In this document: positions 1 through 8,749 of the stretch, one piece after another
How the letters are laid out: each line of letters begins with the position of its first letter
Position numbering within the stretch: the stretch's first letter is position 1
Assembly (NCBI GenBank): GCA_946902985.2
Contig: OX336395.1
Location: forward strand, 15,168,708 to 15,232,707
Reading direction: 5' to 3'
Length of the DNA: 64,000 nt
From: Meconema thalassinum
Lineage: Eukaryota > Arthropoda > Insecta > Orthoptera > Tettigoniidae
Position numbers and translations under genes: made by a program
Notes under the pieces: generated by a model
Databases searched by the model: none
What the model saw: the letters and a program-made list of their open reading frames with translations, nothing else
What the model was told of the DNA's origin: nothing

Positions 1-35
1 CCCAATGTTTATTTGACTATAAGAGCAAGGTACCC

Positions 36-77
36 AATAAACACTACAGCAAGACCTGTCTGTCCAGTGTGTATTTG
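36..77 (+). promoter_or_regulatory. Representative of a poly(A)-signal-like module repeated in Sat62 units
   Basis: AATAAA lies at 36-41 and the GT-rich stretch GTGTGTATTTG at 67-77, about 26 nt downstream. That TGTA-containing stretch also lies about 25 nt upstream of the next unit's AATAAA. The arrangement recurs every 62 bp. The AATAAA is nearly invariant; exceptions are units reading CCAAGTAAGC near 2637, 3195, 3691 and 4187. Spacing and content match the core metazoan cleavage/polyadenylation layout (UGUA, AAUAAA, GU-rich downstream element). Whether any transcript uses it is unknown, and short AT-rich repeats give AATAAA by chance fairly often. Confidence 0.35.
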
Positions 78-868
78 ACTACAAGAGCAAGGTACCCAAT
101 AAACACTATAGAAAGACCTGTCTGCCCAATGTTTATTTGTCTACAAGAGCAAGGTACCCAATAAACACTACAGCAAGACCTGTCTGCCCAATGTGAATTT
201 GACTACAAGAGCAAGGTACCCAATAAACACTATAGAAAGACCTGTCTGCCCAATGTTTATTTGTCTACAAGAGCAAGGTACCCAATAAACACTATAGAAA
301 GACCTGTCTGCCCAATGTGTATTTGTCTACAAGAGCAAGGTACCCAATAAACACTATAGAAAGACCTGTCTGCCCAATGTTTATTTGTCTACAAGAGCAA
401 GGTACCCAATAAACACTACAGCAAGACCTGTCTGCCCAGTGTGTATTTGTCTACAAGAGCAAGGTACCCAATAAACACTACAGCAAGACCTGTCTGCCCA
501 GTGTGTATCTGTCTACAAGAGCAAGGTACCCAATAAATACTACAGCAAGACCTGTCTGCCCAATGTGTATTTGTCTACAAGAGCAAGGTACCCAATAAAC
601 ACTACAGCAAGACCTGTCTGCCCAGTGTGTATTTGTCTACAAGAGCAAGGTACCCAATAAACACTACAGCAAGACCTGTCTGCCCAATGTGTATTTGTCT
701 ACAAGAACAAGGTACCCAATAAACACTATAGAAAGACCTGTCTGCCCAATGTGTATTTGACTACAAGAGCAAGGTACCCAATAAACACTATAGAAAGACC
801 TGTCTGCCCAGTGTGTATTTGTCTATAAGAGCAAGGTACCCAATAAACACTACAGCAAGATCTCTCTG

Positions 869-1240
869 CACAATGTGTATTTGTCTACAAGAGCAAGGTA
901 CCCAATAAACACTACAGCAAGACCTGTCTGCTCAGTGTGTATCTGTCTAGAAGAGCAAGGTACCCAATAAACACTACAGCAAGACCTGTCTGCCCAATGT
1001 GTATTTGTCTACAAGAGCAAGGTACCCAATAAACACTACAGCAAGACCTGTCTGCCCAGTGTGTATCTGTCTACAAGAGCAAGGTACCCAATAAACACTA
1101 CAGCAAGACCTGTCTGCCCAATGTGTATTTGTCTACAAGAGCAAGGTACCCAATAAACACTACAGCAAGACCTGTCTGCCCAGTGTGTATCTGTCTACAA
1201 GAGCAAGGTACCCAATAAACACTACAGCAAGACCTGTCTG
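869..1240 (+). repeat. 124-bp dimeric higher-order repeat within Sat62
   Basis: Units with the variant GTGTGTATCTG alternate with GTGTATTTG units. The marker starts at 935, 1059 and 1183, that is every 124 bp (two units). The same marker also occurs at 501 and 1431, which are 930 bp (15 units) apart and share the AATAAATACTAC variant in the same unit. These spacings show unit-pair amplification by unequal exchange or slippage. Confidence 0.75.
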
Positions 1241-2440
1241 CCCAATGTGTATTTGTCTACAAGAGCAAGGTACCCAATAAACACTACAGCAAGACCTGTC
1301 TGCCCAATGTGTATTTGTCTACAAGAGCAAGGTACCCAATAAACACTACAGCAAGACCTGTCTGCCCAATGTGTATTTGTCTACAAGAGCAAGGTACCCA
1401 ATAAACACTACAGCAAGACCTGTCTGCCCAGTGTGTATCTGTCTACAAGAGCAAGGTACCCAATAAATACTACAGCAAGACCTGTCTGCCCAATGTGTAT
1501 TTGTCTACAAGAGCAAGGTACCCAATAAACACTATAGAAAGACCTGTCTGCCCAATGTGTATTTGACTACAAGAGCAAGGTACCCAATAAACACTATAGA
1601 AAGACCTGTCTGCCCAATGTTTATTTGTCTACAAGAGCAAGGTACCCAATAAACACTATAGAAAGACCTGTCTGCCCAATGTTTATTTGTCCACAAGAGC
1701 AAGGTACCCAATAAACACTACAGCAAGACCTGTCTGTCCAGTGTGTATTTGTCTACAAGAGCAAGGTACCCAATAAACACTATAGAAAGACCTGTCTGCC
1801 CAATGTTTATTTGACTACAAGAGCAAGGTACCCAATAAACACTACAGCAAGACCTGTCTGTCCAATGTGTATTTGACTACAAGAGCAAGGTACCCAATAA
1901 ACACTATAGAAAGACCTGTCTGCCCAATATTTATTTGACTACAAGAGCAAGGTACCCAATAAACACTATAGAAAGACCTGTCTGCCCAATGTTTATTTGT
2001 CTACAAGAGCAAGGTACCCAATAAACACTACAGCAAGACCTGTCTGCCCAATGTTTATTTGACTATAAGAGCAAGGTACCCAATAAACACTACAGCAAGA
2101 CCTGTCTGCCCAATGTGTATTTGTCTACAAGAGCAAGGTACCCAATAAACACTACAGCAAGACCTGTCTGTCCAATGTGTATTTGACTACAAGAGCAAGG
2201 TACCCAATAAATACTACAGCAAGACCTGTCTGCCCAATGTTTATTTGACTACAAGAGCAAGGTACCCAATAAACACTACAGCAAGACCTGTCTGTCCAAT
2301 GTGTATTTGACTACAAGAGCAAGGTACCCAATAAACACTACAGCAAGACCTGTCTGTCCAGTGTGTATTTGTCTACAAGAGCAAGGTACCCAATAAACAC
2401 TACAGCAAGACCTGTCTGTCCAGTGTGTATTTGTCTACAA

Positions 2441-3198
2441 GAGTGAGGTACCCAATAAACACAACAGCAAGACCTGTCTGTCCAGTGTGCATTTGTCTAC
2501 AAGAGCAAGGTACCAAATAAAGCTTAGAGCAAGACCTGTCTGCCCAGTGTATATTTGTATATAAGAGCAAGGTACCCAATAAACACTACAACAAGTCCTG
2601 TCTGCCCAGTGTGTATTTGTCTATAAGAGCAAGGTACCAAGTAAGCACTACAGCAAGACCTGTCAGTCCAGTGTACATTTGTCTACAAGAGCAAGGTACC
2701 CAATAAACACTACAGCAAGATCTGTCTGCACAATGTGTATTTGTCTACAAGAGCAAGGTACCCAATAAACACTACAGCAAGACCTGTCTGTCCAGTGTGT
2801 ATTTGTCTACAAGAGCAAGGTACCCAATAAACACTACAGCAAGATCTCTTTGCACAATGTGTATTTGTCTACAAGAGCAAGGTACCCAATAAACACTACA
2901 GCAAGACCTTTCTGTCCAATGTGTACCTGTCTACAAGAGCAAGGTACCCAATAAACACTACAGCAAGACCTGTCTGTCCAGTGTGTATTTGTCTACAAGA
3001 GTGAGGTACCCAATAAACACAACAGCAAGACCTGTCTGTCCAGTGTGCATTTGTCTACAAGAGCAAGGTACCAAATAAAGCTTAGAGCAAGACCTGTCTG
3101 CCCAGTGTGTATTTGTATATAAGAGCAAGGTACCCAATAAACACTACAGCAAGTCCTGTCTGCCCAGTGTGTATTTGTCTATAAGAGCAAGGTACCAA
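2441..3198 (+). repeat. 558-bp (9-unit) repeat within Sat62 with HindIII-bearing variant units
   Basis: A run of rare variants appears twice at an offset of 558 bp (9 x 62). GAGTGAGGTA is at 2441 and 2999. It is followed by an ACAACAGC unit, then a unit whose ACACTACAGC is replaced by AGCTTAGAGC (creating AAGCTT near 2520 and 3078), then a TTGTATATAAG unit, and finally GGTACCAAGTAAGC at 2633 and 3191. The copies are almost identical across these four units and diverge after 2660/3220. Confidence 0.8.
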
Positions 3199-4440
3199 GT
3201 AAGCACTACAGCAAGACCTGTCAGTCCAGTGTGTATTTGTCTATAAGAGCAAGGTACCCAATAAACACTACAGCAAGACCTGTCTGTCCAGTGTGTATTT
3301 GTCTATAAGAGCAAGGTACCCAATAAACACTACAGCAAGTCCTGTCTGCCCAGTGTGTATTTGTCTATAAGAGCAAGGTACCCAATAAACACTACAGCAA
3401 GACCTGTCTGTCCAATGTGTATTTGTCTACAAGAGCAAGGTACCCAATAAACACTACAGCAAGACCTGTCTGTCCAATGTGTATTTGTCTATAAGAGCAA
3501 GGTACCCAATAAACACTACAGCAAGACCTGTCTGCCCAATGTTTATTTGTCTACAAGAGCAAGGTACCCAATAAACACTACAGCAAGACCTGTCTGTCCA
3601 ATATGTATTTGTCTACAAGAGCAAGGTACCCAATAAACACTACAGCAAGTCCTGTCTGCCCAGTGTGTATTTGTCTATAAGAGCAAGGTACCAAGTAAGC
3701 ACTACAGCAAGACCTGTCAGTCCAGTGTGTATTTGTCTATAAGAGCAAGGTACCCAATAAACACTACAGCAAGACCTGTCTGTCCAGTGTGTATTTGTCT
3801 ATAAGAGCAAGGTACCCAATAAACACTACAGCAAGTCCTGTCTGCCCAGTGTGTATTTGTCTATAAGAGCAAGGTACCCAATAAACACTACAGCAAGACC
3901 TGTCTGTCCAATGTGTATTTGTCTACAAGAGCAAGGTACCCAATAAACACTACAGCAAGACCTGTCTGTCCAATGTGTATTTGTCTATAAGAGCAAGGTA
4001 CCCAATAAACACTACAGCAAGACCTGTCTGCCCAATGTTTATTTGTCTACAAGAGCAAGGTACCCAATAAATACAACAGCAAGACCTGTCTGTCCAATGT
4101 GTATTTGTCTACAAGAGCAAGGTACCCAATAAACACTACAGCAAGTCCTGTCTGCCCAGTGTGTATTTGTCTATAAGAGCAAGGTACCAAGTAAGCACTA
4201 CAGCAAGACCTGTCAGTCCAGTGTGTATTTGTCTATAAGAGCAAGGTACCCAATAAACACTACAGCAAGACCTGTCTGTCCAGTGTGTATTTGTCTATAA
4301 GAGCAAGGTACCCAATAAACACTACAGCAAGTCCTGTCTGCCCAGTGTGTATTTGTCTATAAGAGCAAGGTACCCAATAAACACTACAGCAAGACCTGTC
4401 TGTCCAATGTGTATTTGTCTATAAGAGCAAGGTACCCAAT
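3191..4440 (+). repeat. 496-bp (8-unit) higher-order repeat within Sat62, about 2.5 copies
   Basis: The diagnostic unit GGTACCAAGTAAGC...GTCAGTCCAG begins at 3191, 3687 and 4183, exactly 496 bp (8 x 62) apart. The first two full copies (3191-3686, 3687-4182) match in unit order. I see only a few differences, such as CCAATATGT versus CCAATGTGT and AAACACTACAGC versus AAATACAACAGC. The third copy follows for about four units and then departs near 4440. This is the youngest-looking organisation in the array and lies towards its edge with the unique island. Confidence 0.85.
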
Positions 4441-4815
4441 AAACACTACAGCAAGACCTGTCTGTCCAGTGTGCATTTGTCTATAAGAGCAAGGTACCCA
4501 ATAAACACTATAGCAAGACCTGTCTGCCCAATGTGTATTTGTCTACAAGAGCAAGGTACCCAATAAACACTACAGCAAGACCTGTCTGTCCAATGTGTAT
4601 TTGTCTACAAGAGCAAGGTACCCAATAAACACTACAGCAAGACCTGTCTGCCCAATGTTTATTTGTCTACAAGAGCAAGGTACCCAATAAACACTACAGC
4701 AAGACCTGTCTGCCCAATGTTTATTTGTCTACAAGAGCAAGGTACCCAATAAACACTACAGCAAGACCTGTCTGCCCAATGCGTATTTATCTACAAGAGC
4801 AATGTACCCAAAAAG

Positions 4816-5551
4816 ACTCCTCAGACACAAGGAAGGGACATAACTCAGTTGGGCCGAGAAGCTGGTGAATTCTATGTTGCAAACCAAACCTCATTCCATC
4901 ATTACTATAACTCAAAATATTCCCCAGATAACGTTGTCTTGAATTCACAAGCTCAAGACAGTCAATTCTAAATCCCCCCGCAGCTTATGTGGGATATGTT
5001 GACATCTGGCAAATTCCTTAAAAACTCCATAAGTAAAAGATTAGTTGTAGAAGATATTTGATTGGATTTTCTTGTATGAATACCGGGTGATAAGGAAGTT
5101 ATCTATGCCCAGTGTTTTAGGTTACAAAAGAGTCATCTGGGACTGAGGGCACAGCAACACACTGGTGGTCGTTCCTCACAAAATGCATATCACAGTCACA
5201 TTCCTTTATCTGCAGTGTGTACTGTATATTTCCTCCAACCATATGAAAGGGGTTTGCACAGTGTCAGAAAGAACTGTAAGATATAAGATAATTTGTTGAT
5301 TGATAAATAGAAAGTTTATATTAACATCCACTTCTATAGTGAGACAGGAGAACGAAAATTAAGTGCAATGGCTGATACAATAAGACATGTATCATATGCT
5401 CCCATGAAACCTTATTCAGAACCAACATTTTCAGTTATGCATTCCTAAAGGCGGAAGAACAATTTTTCTCATTATGATGTCCACTTACTCATTTAAACTA
5501 ATTCCACTTCCATCACTTTCTTCAATCTGGATTTCTTCTTTCATTTCCTAG
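4816..5551. other. Unique AT-rich sequence next to Sat62; no gene recognised
   Basis: The 62-bp register is lost after TACCCAA at about 4815. No long open frame, tRNA, or further copies of either satellite are visible. A pyrimidine-rich stretch at about 5510-5550 leads into the exon candidate at 5552. The AAGGGACATAACTC motif at 4833-4846 is noted under findings. Confidence 0.6.
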
Positions 5552-5629
5552 GAACAAGATGGAATGATTTAATTCAGAAACCAAGTGAAACTTTGTGTGA
5601 GAGAAAATGCCGAGATTACTGCCTTAATG
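5552..5629 (+). CDS. Candidate internal exon, plus strand, 78 bp, product unknown
   Basis: A long pyrimidine tract (about 5510-5547, CTTTCTTC...TTCTTCTTTCATTTCC) ends in TAG at 5549-5551. This is a strong-looking splice acceptor. A moderate donor, ATG|GTAATA, follows at 5630. The 78 bases between are open in the frame that uses two bases of a split codon at the start and one at the end. The peptide includes TRWNDL and a cysteine-bearing segment CERKCRDYC. The frame stays open upstream to a TAA near 5502 and downstream to a TAG near 5688, so openness over 78 bp proves little. I recognise no family. It is on the opposite strand to the better exon candidate at 7131-7232, so the two cannot belong to one transcript. 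It could be a real exon, a pseudogene fragment or a chance splice-site pair. The boundaries are inferred from splice consensus alone. Confidence 0.2.
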
Positions 5630-6885
5630 GTAATAACAGCCTTAAGCATAATGGAAAAATGAGGATTTATTTATTTTTGAATATTTAGCTTTAAGACGAG
5701 AAGGGGTCATAGGATCTTACACATGTATCATTCAAAAACGAGCGACTAGGCCTGCAAAATTTGTACCTGCACATCTCTTGAAAACCAAGGTACAAAATTA
5801 TTTAGACACATCACCTATACAATACTTTACATTTCCACAAAACACTACAGTTAAAGCAGTGGAACCAATTAAGTACTTCTAGGGAAAGTTATGTAGAGTA
5901 TACAACATCAATATTGCAGCAAATTGATACTACTAACTACAAGCATTATATGTCTTTGCAATGAAAATGCACGCCAGATTGGGGAACTTATAGCGAGTCT
6001 TATTTCAAATGCTTTTATGAATGTACGCACACGTCACTTAATAGGAGAGATTTCCTGAGATCAGCAGTATCAACAGATATTCTGGAAAATAGAAATCCAA
6101 GCCTGAAACTTGTGTATTGAATCCAACTCTTATAGTTACTTCCTTAGGAGAGACTAAGAGCTCAGCACATTTCCAATACTACACAAGTTAAATGTTTCAG
6201 GCCACTAGGTTAGTCTGCAAACTCAAAAGATGAGTGGGTATGACCTCCCCCCTTGGCTAAACTAGAAAGAGTTTTATATGGTTTTCAGGCAAATGCCGGG
6301 GCAGTTACTTGTATGAAGTCATGGTCGCCTTTTTCAAACTACTTGATATATTCATTTCCATCGACATTAACACCTCTTATGGGCTGGGCAAAAGGGCATG
6401 TGGGTGTAAAAATTACTGCCACACAGAACCTCTTTTCATCCCTTGCCAACACTGAAGAAAAGGGAATCAAAGGGGCAGAAATACTTACGCCTATCTACAC
6501 ACAACATTAAAAATATAAAGAAATGTGGTAAGATAGAAGATTTCTCAATATTTACTAAAAAGAGATAGAGTTAATTGAGTTCTCCATTGTACTTGTGCTG
6601 CTCAGGATTGGGAAGGGGGTGACCCCTGTCATTGGTTGCAACCATCACTGCAATTACCTGGAAGTTGAAGTAATAAACTACTGAAGACCACTTCAAGGTT
6701 TGCTGAGGTAGTGAAACCCTTCTATCCTGAGTTGACCTTATGAGAGCATCTTATTTCAGCCCTCTGACTAGAATACATATATTTGACCAAACCAAGAATA
6801 ATTGGTATACCTTTAAAAACCTTCAAGTCATTCATGTTAAGTCCTTAACATAATATAACTTTAGCCAATGTGAGTTAAGATGCAT
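5630..6885. other. Unique AT-rich stretch; no gene supported
   Basis: Only short open frames occur. An 85-codon plus-strand frame at 6253-6510 opens with TTG, has no recognisable domain and no convincing splice context. A roughly 60-codon minus-strand frame between about 6760 and 6573 lacks an early ATG, although a CTTCAACTTCCAG acceptor-like string occurs inside it. Neither is annotated as a gene. No repeats of either satellite are present. Confidence 0.5.
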
Positions 6886-6960
6886 CCCCCATTAGCTCAG
6901 TGGTCAGAGCAACAGAGTGTGAAGCCTCAGGTTACAGGTATATGTCCCACATCAAAAGGC
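6886..6960 (+). mobile_element. tRNA-like fragment, probable remnant of a tRNA-derived SINE
   Basis: TAGCTCAGTGG at 6893-6903 followed by TCAGAGC is a textbook tRNA D-arm / Pol III A box (compare TAGCTCAGTGGTAGAGC in many tRNAs, here with one extra C). A degenerate B-box candidate, GGTTACAGGTA, lies at 6930-6940, about 37 bp from the A box; this is slightly shorter than the usual tRNA spacing. The flanking bases do not form a proper acceptor stem, so this is not a functional tRNA. A-box retention with a decayed B box and no cloverleaf is typical of an old tRNA-derived SINE head. I cannot define the 3' tail, family or target-site duplications, so the limits are approximate. Confidence 0.4.
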
Positions 6961-7130
6961 TTGTGCTTTCTGTACTGCACTCAACCTATCAGCTGAACGC
7001 TTCCATGTATCATCAATACTGCTGTGAAAATTAATTCTGGAATCTCTAAATACCATTTGGTGGTAAAGAGATGAAGAACAGGTAATGCCTTGTAAAGAGG
7101 CACAAAGTTGTAACATGGTAAAGCAGTTAC
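6961..7130. other. Probable intron sequence downstream of the minus-strand exon candidate
   Basis: This lies 3' (on the minus strand) of the GTAACT donor at 7129-7130. Open frames that read from the exon into this stretch contain no recognisable domain, consistent with intron. The call depends entirely on the exon candidate being real. Confidence 0.3.
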
Positions 7131-7232
7131 CTGTTTGATATCCAGAGGTGTTGTTTCTATTTTGATGCATGGAACAAACTCTGGTGAGGGACATTCTTCA
7201 GTCTTGATATCCCCATGGAGGTCAGTATTATC
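7131..7232 (-). CDS. Candidate 102-bp internal exon with two SUMO-type IKxE motifs
   Basis: On the minus strand TCGCTTCTCTGCAG (acceptor, AG at 7234-7233) precedes the exon and CAG|GTAACT (donor, GT at 7130-7129) follows it. The enclosed 102 bp are open in one frame, start and end in phase 0 and encode 34 residues. The sequence begins DNTDLHGD, contains IKTE at residues 9-12, ECPSPE at 13-18 and IKIE at 23-26, and ends LDIKQ. Psi-K-x-E repeats in acidic, proline-containing segments are common in the N-terminal, non-finger parts of arthropod and vertebrate zinc-finger and other nuclear proteins, where the lysines can be SUMO acceptors. That family link is an impression from composition; no finger, BTB or ZAD domain is visible in the window. 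An ATG frame extends upstream across the splice site to about 7274, but that part reads like intron. No partner exon was recognised in the island, so the rest of the gene would lie beyond one of the satellites, or this is a stranded pseudo-exon. Confidence 0.42.
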
Positions 7233-8028
7233 CTGCAGAGAAGCGATTTGTTTCACAAATGTATTCCTTTGCATAGCAGGAATTACAACTTACAAATGAC
7301 TTGAAAACTTACACTAATAGATTTTTTTAAAATAAGGACACATGAGATACGAACAGAGAAACATAATCTCTTCAGTATCGCCTATTAACCATTTTTGCTC
7401 ATGAATATACTAAAATACAAATATTAATATTCGTTTTCTTATAATGGAATTACAATGTAAAAATGAATAACATTGGAAACAAAGAGAGCGATATTGTTCA
7501 ATGATGTCTGGGGACTGTGGAATTGAAATCGAATGAAGAGAAACAAAACAAACATAGACGCTGTCAAACAAATACAAACGTGGTCAAATTATTAGAATAA
7601 ACATCCCTTTTCCCAATGTATTACCTCTTAGCAACCTTGATGAAGTATTTACCCAATATTTGTTACAGATCTGTTTTTAGCTGTTACTTTTTTAAATGTT
7701 TCATATAAAAACCTAGTAAAATAGTATTACATAGTTTCCATTGTAACTTATTCAAAACTATTTTAATACACGTTTAGTTGACTAGGGTATTGATTTATAA
7801 TGTTTCAAGAATTTTGTGTTTTAGGTCTAAAATAATTAATTGATACACTGAACATCGTATGTTGAAACACGATCATTGTACACATTTGTTCAATATAAGT
7901 ATTGATATGCGTCTGCATTTAAGAAATAACTGATACAAGACAATAGGTACACAACGATAGCACAGGTTAATGGTTTTGCTTACTATAACAATCGACAAAC
8001 CAGCTGATATTTTATCCTGGCCCGCAGC
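7233..8028. other. Very AT-rich unique sequence, no gene recognised
   Basis: This holds poly-T/A runs, a self-complementary AATATTAATATT near 7421 and no open frame of note. It would be upstream intron of the minus-strand exon candidate if that is real. From about 8020 the base composition shifts towards higher GC as the second array is approached. Confidence 0.5.
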
Positions 8029-8196
8029 CAAGAACCAAAACGGAGGCCACTAAACCTTAATATGGTCGACCATCTACCTCCAACCTAATATTTAGCCTTG
8101 TGAGGACAATCTACTATCTCTCTCAGACCGTCGTCAAGAACCAAAATGGTTGACCATTAGAAACCAATCTAGGTGACCCTCCTCTCCCCCAACCTC
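8029..8196 (+). repeat. Diverged direct repeat, about 106-109-bp period, two copies
   Basis: CAAGAACCAAAAcGG...GACCAT...CTCCAACCT (AGAACCAAAA at 8031, CAACCT at 8081) is echoed by CAAGAACCAAAATGGttGACCATT...CCCCAACCT (AGAACCAAAA at 8137, CAACCT at 8190). The anchor offsets are 106 and 109 bp. Sequence between the anchors is clearly diverged. It may be an old tandem duplication or a degraded third repeat family next to Sat82. It does not resemble the 82-bp unit. Confidence 0.55.
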
Positions 8197-8364
8197 ATCC
8201 CCTAGTAACTCGTCTGACTTGAAACTGCTTGGAGAGTGTCGTAACGTGACGTCATGTGCTGTCTCAAAACAAGAATCAACTTGTTTGTAGAGCCTCGTAG
8301 TCTGTGGTGGACAGATTCCTTTGGAAAATTCCCGTCAGACAAACATGACTAATACCACATGTCA
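8197..8364. other. Transition from unique sequence into Sat82
   Basis: Non-repetitive sequence with higher GC and several CpGs. It holds a CRE palindrome at 8247-8254 and the palindromic string GGAAAATTCC at 8323-8332. The array begins abruptly at GGAAACAATGGC (8365), with no visible target-site duplication or terminal repeat. Confidence 0.5.
8247..8254. promoter_or_regulatory. Perfect CRE/ATF-type palindrome TGACGTCA
   Basis: TGACGTCA stands in the context CGTAACGTGACGTCATGTGC, 111 bp before the first Sat82 unit. It is the full 8-bp consensus bound by CREB/ATF bZIP factors. An 8-mer occurs by chance about once per 65 kb, so one isolated copy without a mapped promoter is only suggestive. Confidence 0.25.
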
Positions 8365-8380
8365 GGAAACAATGGCAACC

Positions 8381-8424
8381 ATCATGGCCGCTGAGGGAGC
8401 GCGAGGCCACCTCGGCAATATGAT
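8381..8424. other. 44-bp imperfect dyad present in every Sat82 unit (first copy shown)
   Basis: The left arm reads ATCAT (8381-8385), g, GCCG (8387-8390), ctg, AGG (8394-8396). The right arm reads CCT (8410-8412), CGGC (8413-8416), aat, ATGAT (8420-8424). This gives 5 + 4 + 3 complementary pairs separated by a small internal loop and a bulge, around a 13-nt GC-rich loop. An inner GAGG/CCTC pairing (8403-8413) is an alternative. The dyad covers more than half of the unit and contains all four CpGs. It could form a hairpin in single-stranded DNA or satellite RNA, or be a symmetric protein site. Confidence 0.6.
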
Positions 8425-8749
8425 CTGTTTATAGAGGGAGACAAAAGGAAACCATGACAACCATCATGGCCGCTGAGGGAACGCGAGGCCACCTCGGCAA
8501 TATGATCTGTTTATAGAGGGAGACAAAAGGAAACCATGACAACCATCATGGCCGCTGAGGGAACGCGAGGCCACCTCGGCAATATGATCTGTTTATAGAG
8601 GGAGACAAAAGGAAACCATGACAACCATCATGGCCGCTGAGGGAACGCGAGGCCACCTCGGCAATATGATCTGTTTATAGAGGGAGACAAAAGGAAACCA
8701 TGACAACCATCATGGCCGCTGAGGGAACGCGAGGCCACCTCGGCAATAT

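Larger units (their letters stand above)
1..4815 (+). repeat. Sat62: 62-bp tandem satellite array, 77 full units plus a 41-bp remnant
   Basis: Units start at 1, 63, 125 and so on. The unit starting at 4775 is exactly 77 x 62 bp from base 1, so no net indel has been kept. Each unit begins CCCAATG or TCCAGTG, carries AAGAGCAAGGTACCC (a KpnI site) in the middle and ends GACCTGTCTG. The consensus is about 44% GC with no CpG; the only CpG I noticed is in the decayed last unit (ATGCGTATT, near 4780). Subfamilies differ at a few positions: TTTATTTG/TGTATTTG/TGTATCTG, GTCTAC/GACTAC/GTCTATAAG, and CTACAGCAAG/CTATAGAAAG. The TATAGAAA type clusters at about 100-360, 730-800 and 1530-1970. The array runs off the left edge, so its full length is unknown. 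It shares no visible similarity with the 82-bp array. A 62-bp period with in-unit TAA and TGA excludes coding. Confidence 0.98.

Noticed and set aside
6253..6510. 85-codon plus-strand frame
   Set aside because: It opens with TTG, which is not a normal start in a eukaryote. It has no recognisable domain or good splice sites, and an open stretch of this length is not rare.
6573..6762. About 60-codon minus-strand frame with an internal acceptor-like CTTCAACTTCCAG
   Set aside because: No early ATG, no family resemblance and no matching donor; probably chance.
6886..6960. Functional tRNA gene
   Set aside because: The D arm is good but the acceptor stem does not pair and the T arm is degenerate.
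6952..7274. 80- and 97-codon minus-strand frames taken as whole genes
   Set aside because: Only the 102 bp between clear splice sites (7131-7232) looks coding. The ends of the 97-codon frame read as intron, and the 80-codon frame is an overlapping shadow in another phase.
8323..8332. GGAAAATTCC as a Rel/NF-kB-type site
   Set aside because: A single palindromic 10-mer without promoter context; too weak to annotate as a site.
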